From Salinarimonas sp052380005 (GTDB lineage Bacteria; Pseudomonadota; Alphaproteobacteria; Rhizobiales; Beijerinckiaceae), in NCBI GenBank assembly GCA_052380005.1, contig JBQTCJ010000001.1: 64,000 bases of DNA; one strand, 5' to 3'. This document shows positions 57,463-64,000 of this stretch, in pieces. Made by a program: the position numbers and the translations under genes. Positions within the stretch are counted from its first letter, which is position 1. The number at the start of each line of letters is the position of its first letter. A model generated the notes under the pieces. It saw nothing but the letters and a program-made list of their open reading frames with translations. It had not been told where the DNA came from and searched no databases.

Positions 57463-57708
57463 TCAGCCGCCGAGCGCACGCCCGGCGAAATAGCCGACGA
57501 TGGGGAAGGCCACTACGGTCGCGGCGAGGAGCAGCACGCGCAACAGCTTGATGCGCCGCTCGAAATCCGCCTTGTCCGCCGCCGTCTCGCTGTCGTCGAG
57601 ACGGCGCAGCCGGCCTTCCACCACGCCGGCGACGATCCTGTAGTCCACCCAGCCGACGACGAGGCCGATGAAGGCCCCGATCAGGCCGGCGGGCGAGAGC
57701 CAGTCCAT
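57463..57708 (-). CDS. Small two-helix membrane protein between nuoH and nuoI
   Basis: An 81-residue protein with an N-terminal hydrophobic helix (GLIGAFIGLVVGWVDYRIV), a charged middle (RRLDDSETAADKADFERRIKL in parts) and a C-terminal helix (VLLLAATVVAFPIVGYFAG). It starts five bases after the nuoH stop, so it is part of the complex I operon. It is not one of the 14 core subunits and its function is unknown. It could be an assembly or accessory factor; this is inference from position. Confidence 0.7.
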   Translation of the reverse strand: MDWLSPAGLIGAFIGLVVGWVDYRIVAGVVEGRLRRLDDSETAADKADFERRIKLLRVLLLAATVVAFPIVGYFAGRALGG

Positions 57709-57713
57709 CGCTC

Positions 57714-58742
57714 TCAGGCTCCCATGCCGGGGGCGAGCCCGGTGAGCTTGAGCACGAAGGCCACGATCACCACGGCCGCCAGCGACAGGGGCAGGAACAC
57801 CTTCCAGCCCAGCCGCATCAGCTGGTCGTAGCGGTAGCGCGGCACGAACGCCTTCACCATGGCGAACATGAAGAAGACGAGCGACATCTTCAGGACGAAC
57901 CAGACGATCCCCGGCACCCAGGTGAAGGGCGCGATCGGGAACGGCGGCAGCCAGCCGCCGAGGAACATGATCGTCATCAAGGCGCACATGGTCATGATGG
58001 CCACGTACTCGCCCAGCATGAACAGCAGGTAGGGGGTGGAGGAGTACTCCACCATGAAACCGGCCACGAGCTCCGATTCCGCCTCCGGCAGGTCGAAGGG
58101 CGGGCGGTTCGTCTCGGCGAGCGCAGAGATCAGGAAGATCACGAACATGGGGAACAGCCACAGCCAGTACCAGCCGAAGATGCCCCATTCCGAGTTCTGC
58201 GATTCGACGATCGCGGTGAGGTTCAGCGAGCCCACGCACAAGAGCACCGTGATGATCACGAAGCCGATCGAGACCTCGTAGGAGATCATCTGCGCGGCGG
58301 ATCGCAGCGCGCCGAGGAAGGCGTATTTCGAGTTCGAGGCCCAGCCCGCCATGATCACGCCGTAGACCTGCAGCGAGGACACGGCGAAGATGAACAGGAT
58401 GCCGACGTTGAGGTCCGCGATCACCCAGCCGGCGTCGACCGGAATGACCGCCCAGGCGGTGAGCGCCAGGAAGACGAGCACCAGCGGCGCGAGCAGGAAC
58501 AGGCCCTTGTTCGCCGAGGCCGGGATCACCGGCTCCTTGAGCACGAACTTGAGCAGGTCCGCGAAGCTCTGCAGGAGCCCCCACGGCCCGACCACGTTCG
58601 GCCCGCGTCGCAGCTGCACCGCCGCCCAGATCTTGCGGTCGGCGTAGAGAACGTAGGCGATGTAGATCATCAGGATCGACATCAGCGCGAAGCTGGCGAG
58701 CGCGATGAGCGCGACGTCGAGGGCGGCTTCCCAGAAGGTCAT
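57714..58742 (-). CDS. nuoH: NADH-quinone oxidoreductase subunit H
   Basis: A 342-residue membrane subunit forming part of the quinone chamber. Recognisable parts: RRGPNVVGPWGLLQSFADLLK, SWLVLVPPF-region equivalent RPPFDLPEAESELVAGF and YRYDQLMRLGWK at the C-terminus. It follows nuoG after 16 bp. Start at 58742 (MTFWEAALDV). Confidence 0.97.
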   Translation of the reverse strand: MTFWEAALDVALIALASFALMSILMIYIAYVLYADRKIWAAVQLRRGPNVVGPWGLLQSFADLLKFVLKEPVIPASANKGLFLLAPLVLVFLALTAWAVIPVDAGWVIADLNVGILFIFAVSSLQVYGVIMAGWASNSKYAFLGALRSAAQMISYEVSIGFVIITVLLCVGSLNLTAIVESQNSEWGIFGWYWLWLFPMFVIFLISALAETNRPPFDLPEAESELVAGFMVEYSSTPYLLFMLGEYVAIMTMCALMTIMFLGGWLPPFPIAPFTWVPGIVWFVLKMSLVFFMFAMVKAFVPRYRYDQLMRLGWKVFLPLSLAAVVIVAFVLKLTGLAPGMGA

Positions 58743-58758
58743 GGTGTCGTATCCGTCC

Positions 58759-60852
58759 TCACTCGGCCGCTTCCTGCCGGGCGCCCTGGGCGAGCGCAGA
58801 GCATTCCGCCATGATCGCCGACGCGCGGGCGATCGGGTTCGTCAGGTAGAAGTCCGTCACAGGGCTCGCGAAGGGAGCATTCCCGATCTCCCCGCCGCGC
58901 GCCGCGAGCGCGCCGATCGCCGCCGAGTCGGCGGGCGTCATCCGCTCGTCGTCGGCGAGGTGCGGGTGGGCGGCGAACAGCCCCTGGCGCAGCTGCGCCA
59001 GCGTGTCGAAGGGCAGCCTCGCACCCAGGACGTCCGAGACCGCACGCAGGATGGCCCAGTCCTCGCGGGCGTCGCCCGGCGGGAAGGCGGCGCGCCAGCC
59101 GAATTGCGGGCGCCCCTCGGTGTTGACGTAGAGGCCGTTCTTCTCGGTGTAGGCCGCGCCGGGCAGGATCACGTCGGCGCGGTGCGCGCCGCGGTCGCCG
59201 TGCGTGCCCTGGTAGATCACGAACGCGCCGGGCGCGACCTCGATCTCGTCGGCGCCGAGCAGCCAGACCACGTCCATCGCGCCGGGCGCGGCGATCTCGG
59301 CGGCGGTCTTGCCACCCCGTCCGTCCTCTCGGCCCGGCACGAAGCCGATGTCGAGCCCGCCGACGCGCGCCGCCGCCGTGTGCAGCACGGCGAAACCGTT
59401 CCAGCCTTCGGCGATCGCGCCGAAGGTCTCCGCCGCCTTCGCCGCGAGCGCGAGCACCGCCGCGCCGTCCGGCCGCGCCAGCGCGCCCTGGCCGACGATC
59501 ACGATCGGGCGCTTCGCCGCCTTCAGCGTCTCGGCGAAGGCGTGCCTGCCGTCGACGATCTCCTGGAGCGTCTGCGGGCCGGCGCCGAGATAGGCGTGGT
59601 CGTAGGTGAGGTTCGCCGCCTCGCCGACGAGGCCGATGGCGACGGGTCCCTGGCGCCAGCGCTTGCGGATGCGCACGTTGACGAGCGAGGCCTCGACGCG
59701 CGGGTTGGCGCCCACGACGAGGATCGCGTCAGCCTCCTCGATGCCCTGGATTGTCGGGTTGAAGAGGTAGCTCGCGCGCCCCAGCGCCGGATCGAGGGCC
59801 GCGCCGTCCTGGCGGCAGTCGAGGTTGGGCGAGCCGAGGCCCTGCATCAGGCCCTTCAGCGCCCACATGTCCTCGACCGCGCAGAGATCGCCGGCGATCG
59901 CGCCGATGCGCGACGGGTCCTTGCCCTTCACCGCCCCCGCGATCGCCGCGAAGGCCTCGCTCCACGAGGCGGGCGCCAGCCGCCCGTCGGCGCCGCGCAC
60001 GTAGGGGCGGTCGAGCCGCTGGCGGCGCAGGCCGTCGACGATGTGGCGGGTCTTGTCGGTGATCCACTCCTCGTTGATCGCCTCGTTGACGCGCGGCAGG
60101 ATGCGCATCACCTCGCGCCCGCGGGTGTCGACGCGGATCGCGGACCCCACCGCGTCCATGACGTCGACCGATTCGGTCTTGGTCAGCTCCCAGGGGCGGG
60201 CGTTGTAGGCGTAGGGCTTCGAGGTCAGCGCGCCGACGGGGCAGAGGTCCGCCACGCAGGACTGGAGCTCGGAGCCCATCGCCTTCTCGAGGTAGGTCGT
60301 GATCTCCATGTCCTCGCCGCGGCCGATGGCGCCGAGGTCCGGCACGCCGGCCACCTCGGTGGCGAAGCGCACGCACCGCGTGCAGTGGATGCAGCGGTTC
60401 ATCCACGTCTTGACGAGCGGGCCGATGTACTTGTCCTCGACCGCGCGCTTGTTCTCGTGGAAGCGCGTGGAATCGACTCCGTAGGCCATCGCCTGGTCCT
60501 GGAGGTCGCACTCGCCGCCCTGGTCGCAGATCGGGCAGTCGAGCGGGTGGTTGATGAGGAGGAACTCCATCACCCCCTCGCGCGCCTTCTTCGTGCTCGC
60601 CGACTTCGTGTAGACCGTCGGCGGCTCGCCGTTGGGGCCGGGCCGGCAGTCCTTCACGCCCCAGGCGCAGGACGCCACGGGCTTCGGCGCGCCCTTCAGC
60701 TCGACGAGGCACATGCGGCAATTGCCGGCGATGGACAGCCGCTCGTGGAAGCAGAAGCGCGGGATCTCGGCCCCCGCGGCCTCGCAGGCCTGGAGCAGCG
60801 TGTACTCGGCGGGGACGTCGACCTCGATGTCGTCGACGATGATCTTCGGCAT
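58759..60852 (-). CDS. nuoG: NADH-quinone oxidoreductase subunit G
   Basis: A 697-residue iron-sulfur subunit. The N-terminal [2Fe-2S] (AAGAEIPRFCFHERL, GNCRMCLVELKG) and [4Fe-4S] (CPICDQGGECDLQDQA and CIHCTRCVRFATEVAG) binding regions are followed by a molybdopterin-oxidoreductase-like domain without a cofactor. Length fits the alphaproteobacterial/mitochondrial 75 kDa subunit. nuoF lies 10 bp upstream. Confidence 0.97.
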   Translation of the reverse strand: MPKIIVDDIEVDVPAEYTLLQACEAAGAEIPRFCFHERLSIAGNCRMCLVELKGAPKPVASCAWGVKDCRPGPNGEPPTVYTKSASTKKAREGVMEFLLINHPLDCPICDQGGECDLQDQAMAYGVDSTRFHENKRAVEDKYIGPLVKTWMNRCIHCTRCVRFATEVAGVPDLGAIGRGEDMEITTYLEKAMGSELQSCVADLCPVGALTSKPYAYNARPWELTKTESVDVMDAVGSAIRVDTRGREVMRILPRVNEAINEEWITDKTRHIVDGLRRQRLDRPYVRGADGRLAPASWSEAFAAIAGAVKGKDPSRIGAIAGDLCAVEDMWALKGLMQGLGSPNLDCRQDGAALDPALGRASYLFNPTIQGIEEADAILVVGANPRVEASLVNVRIRKRWRQGPVAIGLVGEAANLTYDHAYLGAGPQTLQEIVDGRHAFAETLKAAKRPIVIVGQGALARPDGAAVLALAAKAAETFGAIAEGWNGFAVLHTAAARVGGLDIGFVPGREDGRGGKTAAEIAAPGAMDVVWLLGADEIEVAPGAFVIYQGTHGDRGAHRADVILPGAAYTEKNGLYVNTEGRPQFGWRAAFPPGDAREDWAILRAVSDVLGARLPFDTLAQLRQGLFAAHPHLADDERMTPADSAAIGALAARGGEIGNAPFASPVTDFYLTNPIARASAIMAECSALAQGARQEAAE

Positions 60853-60862
60853 GGTCTCGTCC

Positions 60863-62167
60863 TCACTCCGCAGCCACGGCCCGCACGGGCTCGGGATGCG
60901 GGTTGGCGGCGTAATCGTCGATGCGCTGCTCGATCTCGTGGCGATAGTGCCGGATCAGGCCCTGGATCGGCCAGGCGGCCGCGTCGCCGAGCGCGCAGAT
61001 CGTGTGGCCCTCGACCTGCTTCGTCACCTCGAGCAGCATGTCGATCTCGCGCTTCTGCGCGCGCCCCTCGGCCATGCGCGAGACGACCCGCCACATCCAG
61101 CCCGTGCCCTCGCGGCAGGGCGTGCACTGGCCGCAGGACTCGTGCTTGTAGAAGTAGGAGATCCGGGCGATCGCCCGGATGATGTCGGTGGACTTGTCCA
61201 TCACGATCACCGCCGCGGTGCCGAGGCCGGAGCCGAGGCCGCGCAGGGTGTCGAAGTCCATCGGCGCGTCGGCGATCTGCTCGCCCGGCACCAGCGGCAC
61301 CGAGGAGCCGCCGGGGATGACGCACTTGAGGTTGTCCCAACCGCCGCGGATGCCGCCGCAATGCCTGTCGATGAGCTCCCGGAAGGGAATGCCCATCTCC
61401 TCCTCGACGTTGCAGGGCTTGTTCACGTGGCCCGACACGCAGAAGAGCTTCGTGCCGTGGTTGTTCGGCCGGCCGAGCCCGGCGAACCAGGCGCCGCCGC
61501 GGCGCAGGATCGTGCCCGCCACGGCGATGGACTCGACGTTGTTCACCGTCGTCGGGCAGCCCCACAGGCCCATGTTGGCCGGGAAGGGCGGCTTCAGGCG
61601 CGGCATGCCCTTCTTGCCCTCGAGGCTCTCGAGCAGCGCCGTCTCCTCGCCGCAGATGTAGGCGCCGGCGCCGTGGGCGAGATAGCAGTCGAACGGCCAG
61701 CCGTGGACGTTGTCCTTGCCGATCAGCCCGGCCTCGTAGGCCTCGTCGATCGCGCGCTGGAGCGCCTCGCGCTCGGCGATGTACTCGCCGCGGATGTAGA
61801 TGTAGGCCGCGTGCGCGCCCATGGCGACGCAGGCGAGCAGGCACCCCTCGATCAGGAGATGCGGATCGTGCCGCATGATCTCCCGGTCCTTGCAGGTGCC
61901 CGGCTCGGATTCGTCGGCGTTGACGACGAGATAATGCGGCCGGCCGTCGTTCTGCTTGGGCATGAACGACCACTTGAGCCCCGTCGGGAAGCCCGCGCCG
62001 CCGCGGCCGCGCAGGTTCGACTTCTTCATCTCGTCGATGATCCAGTCCCGGCCCTGGTCGACCAGGAACTTCGTCTCGTCCCAGGCGCCGCGCCTGCGCG
62101 CGGCCTCGAGCCCCGGGGAGTGGAAGCCGTAGAGGTTGGTGAAGATGCGGTCCTGGTCCTGAAGCAC
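60863..62167 (-). CDS. nuoF: NADH-quinone oxidoreductase subunit F
   Basis: A 434-residue flavoprotein that oxidises NADH. The FMN/NADH sites are seen in LRGRGGAGFPTGLKWSFM and GAYICGEETALLESLEG, and the N3 cluster ligands in SCGQCTPCREGTGWM. It starts with GTG at 62167, 14 bases after nuoE. Electrons pass from FMN to NuoE and NuoG. Confidence 0.97.
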   Translation of the reverse strand: MLQDQDRIFTNLYGFHSPGLEAARRRGAWDETKFLVDQGRDWIIDEMKKSNLRGRGGAGFPTGLKWSFMPKQNDGRPHYLVVNADESEPGTCKDREIMRHDPHLLIEGCLLACVAMGAHAAYIYIRGEYIAEREALQRAIDEAYEAGLIGKDNVHGWPFDCYLAHGAGAYICGEETALLESLEGKKGMPRLKPPFPANMGLWGCPTTVNNVESIAVAGTILRRGGAWFAGLGRPNNHGTKLFCVSGHVNKPCNVEEEMGIPFRELIDRHCGGIRGGWDNLKCVIPGGSSVPLVPGEQIADAPMDFDTLRGLGSGLGTAAVIVMDKSTDIIRAIARISYFYKHESCGQCTPCREGTGWMWRVVSRMAEGRAQKREIDMLLEVTKQVEGHTICALGDAAAWPIQGLIRHYRHEIEQRIDDYAANPHPEPVRAVAAE

Positions 62168-62181
62168 GAGCCGGTCTCCTC

Positions 62182-63402
62182 TCAGGACTTGGTGTCGGTG
62201 TCGGCGAGCGCGCGCGCCTGCTCGACCCAGTTCTCGCGGTCGATCCGGCCGGGGAAGGCGAGATAGACGCCGACCCAGCGGATCTGCGCCCGGTCCCAGG
62301 CCGCGATCTGATCGAAATGGAAGATGCCGAGCTCGTTGAGCTTGCGCTCGTTCACGGGCCCGATGCCGAGGATGCGCTTCAGGTCGTCCGCCTTCTCGCC
62401 GCGCGGAGCGGCGAGGCCGTCGGGCCGTGCGCCGACCGCGTTCGCCTTGTCCTCGGCGCTCGCGTCCTTCGGCAGCGCGGAGAGCGCCTTCGAGATCTCG
62501 GCTTCCTCGGCAACGGCCGCGTCGTCGGAGACGGTGCGCGTCGCGGTCTGCGAGGCCTCGACCCGCGCGGCCGGATCCACCGGCTTCTCGCCGGCGGCTG
62601 CACGCTGGGCCGGCGCGTCCGCCGCCTTCGTCCCAGTCGCGCGGCCGGCATCCGGCTTCGCCGGCTTCGGCTCGACGGCGGCGGACCTGTCGGCGGCGGC
62701 CCCTTCGGCCTTCGCCGTCTCCTCCGCCTCGGCGGCCTTGCGGATGGCCTCCTCCTCGAAGCGCTTCTTCCAGGCGCCGACGCGCGAGCCGTCGTAGAGC
62801 GCCGGGTCCTGGAGGGTCCGCACGTCGTCCGTCGGCTCCGAGGAGACGCGGCCCTCCTGCGAGCCGACGCGGACCTCGCGCCCGGCCGCGAGATCATCGA
62901 GGAGCGTCTCGAAGCTCTCCGCGGTCAAGTCCTCGTAATAGTCGTCGTTGATCTGCACCATCGGCGCATTGCAGCAGGCGCCCAGGCACTCGACCTCGAG
63001 CCAGGAGAACAGGCCGTCCTCCGTCACGTGATGCGGCGCACCGATCCGGCGCTCCAGCACCTTCTTGACGGCATCCGAGCCGCGCAGCTGGCAGGGCGTC
63101 GTCCCGCACATCTGGATGTAGAACTTGCCGACCGGCTCGAGGTTGAACATCGTGTAGAATGTCGCGACCTCGAAGACGCGGATGTAGGGCATGGCGAGCC
63201 GCTCCGCGACGGCCTCGATGGCCTTCTGCGGAAGCCAGTTGCCGCAATCCTTCTGGACGCGCCACAGGAGCGGGATCACGGCGGAGGCCTGGCGCCCCTC
63301 CGGATACTTGCGCACCTGCTCGACGAGCCACGCCTCGGTCTGCGGCGTGAACGCGAAGGACTTCGGTTGCACCGCGTCGGGTGCGAGCCTGCGAACGGCC
63401 AT
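62182..63402 (-). CDS. nuoE: NADH-quinone oxidoreductase subunit E with C-terminal helix-hairpin-helix extension
   Basis: A 406-residue protein, far longer than the roughly 165 residues of E. coli NuoE. Residues 1-180 are the thioredoxin-like NuoE domain with [2Fe-2S] ligands Cys99, Cys104, Cys139 and Cys143 (CGTTPC and CLGACC). A long alanine-, lysine- and glutamate-rich linker (about 200-335) leads to a C-terminal domain, LKRILGIGPVNERKLNELGI then FDQIAAWDRAQIRWVG, which looks like the helix-hairpin-helix unit also fused to NuoE in other Hyphomicrobiales. Role of the extension is unknown. Confidence 0.95.
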   Translation of the reverse strand: MAVRRLAPDAVQPKSFAFTPQTEAWLVEQVRKYPEGRQASAVIPLLWRVQKDCGNWLPQKAIEAVAERLAMPYIRVFEVATFYTMFNLEPVGKFYIQMCGTTPCQLRGSDAVKKVLERRIGAPHHVTEDGLFSWLEVECLGACCNAPMVQINDDYYEDLTAESFETLLDDLAAGREVRVGSQEGRVSSEPTDDVRTLQDPALYDGSRVGAWKKRFEEEAIRKAAEAEETAKAEGAAADRSAAVEPKPAKPDAGRATGTKAADAPAQRAAAGEKPVDPAARVEASQTATRTVSDDAAVAEEAEISKALSALPKDASAEDKANAVGARPDGLAAPRGEKADDLKRILGIGPVNERKLNELGIFHFDQIAAWDRAQIRWVGVYLAFPGRIDRENWVEQARALADTDTKS

Positions 63403-63497
63403 CTGCCTCTACTCGCTCTGGCGCGGCCGGCCTGCCCGCCGCGCGCGTTCCTCGTGCCCGCGCGGAGGAGGACCTCCCCCGCGCCGGTCTCGCGTGA

Positions 63498-64000
63498 TCA
63501 GCGATCGACCTCGCCGAAGACGATGTCGATCGACCCCAGGATGGCCGAGACGTCGGCCAGCATGTGCCCGCGGCACAGGAAATCCATCGCCTGGAGATGG
63601 GCGAAGCCCGGCGCGCGGATCTTCACCCGGTAGGGCTTGTTGCCGCCGTCCGAGACGAGATAGACGCCGAACTCGCCCTTGGGCGCCTCGACCGCCGCGT
63701 AGATCTCGCCCTCGGGGACGTGGAAGCCCTCCGTGTAGAGCTTGAAGTGGTGGATGAGCGCCTCCATCGAGCGCTTCATCTCGGCGCGCTTGGGCGGCGC
63801 CACCTTGCCGTCCCTGGTCGCGATCGGCCCCCTGCCGTCCGGGCGGCGGAGCTTCTTGATGCACTGGCGCATGATGCGCACGGACTGGCGCATCTCCTCC
63901 ATGCGGATGAGCTGGCGATCGTAGTTGTCGCCGTTCTTCCCCACGGGGACGTCGAACTCCATCTCGTCGTAGCACTCGTAGGGCTGCGACTTGCGCAGGT
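63498..64000 (-). CDS. nuoD: NADH-quinone oxidoreductase subunit D, C-terminal part (cut by window edge)
   Basis: The last 166 or so codons of nuoD. Recognisable are EFDVPVGKNGDNYDRQLIRM, LYTEGFHVPEGEIYAAVEAPKG (parts) and the end GSIDIVFGEVDR, the usual C-terminus of the 49 kDa/NuoD subunit that forms the quinone site. The gene continues beyond 64000. nuoE follows after about 95 bp. No gene was recognised in that gap. Confidence 0.97.
   Translation of the reverse strand, partial: LRKSQPYECYDEMEFDVPVGKNGDNYDRQLIRMEEMRQSVRIMRQCIKKLRRPDGRGPIATRDGKVAPPKRAEMKRSMEALIHHFKLYTEGFHVPEGEIYAAVEAPKGEFGVYLVSDGGNKPYRVKIRAPGFAHLQAMDFLCRGHMLADVSAILGSIDIVFGEVDR

Noticed and set aside
1..64000. Search for CRISPR arrays, rRNA, tRNA genes, insertion sequences and integrases.
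   Set aside because: No spaced direct repeat array, no conserved RNA gene sequence, and no transposase or integrase motif was seen anywhere in the window by reading; a dedicated tRNA or covariance-model scan was not possible here.

Overview
This window is about 64 kb of very GC-rich, tightly packed chromosomal DNA from an alphaproteobacterium, most likely of the order Hyphomicrobiales (Rhizobiales). Three syntenic blocks point there: the AcpXL very-long-chain fatty acid cluster used for lipid A; the chvI-chvG two-component pair followed by a short hprK, a mannose-type PTS EIIA and HPr; and the complex I operon running into birA, ribonuclease J, methylmalonyl-CoA epimerase and a DUF1467 gene. 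No species can be named from sequence alone. No rRNA, tRNA or CRISPR was found.

Layout. 1-4.5 kb: a truncated SDR gene, an MFS carrier, RidA, and an araC-azlC-azlD set for branched-chain amino acid export, then DUF427. 4.5-9.8 kb: an NDUFAF5-like methyltransferase diverging from acpXL-fabZXL-KAS-KAS-fabG; the first KAS has lost its active-site cysteine. 9.9-25.2 kb: acyl-CoA dehydrogenase with a lone CopG-type antitoxin, aroK-aroB, a CorC/CNNM protein, heparinase-like protein, FAD oxidoreductase, LysM protein, transaldolase, iron alcohol dehydrogenase, hicAB, mutL, lemA and an M48 protease.

25.2-37 kb: pckA with a small MazE-like gene overlapping its stop, then an accessory segment lying between pckA and chvI. 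An A/T-rich promoter region (48 of 70 bases A/T) precedes a Fe(II)/2-oxoglutarate oxygenase-like gene, a BASS-family carrier, a close homologue of nicotinate-pathway enamidase, and a DUF4345 gene. These read as one uptake-and-degradation operon for an unknown, probably cyclic amide or N-heterocyclic, compound. It is followed by an RND efflux pair with a divergent TetR regulator and a nested palindrome between them, and by a HugZ-type protein.

37-47.5 kb: chvI, chvG, hprK, EIIA-Man and HPr (envelope stress and nitrogen/carbon PTS signalling); then, on the minus strand, hisB, DUF2628, hisH, hisA and an EI24/CysZ-like gene; then hslV and hslU, split by an antisense zeta-toxin-like P-loop gene. 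47.5-64 kb: a minus-strand run of nuoD (partial), E, F, G, H, a small membrane protein, I, J, K, L, M, N, birA, rnj, mce and DUF1467.

Non-coding structure includes a dispersed GC-rich intergenic element in three places (two copies in inverted orientation around the hprK-to-hisB segment) and three sets of 13-15 bp triple tandem repeats just upstream of start codons.
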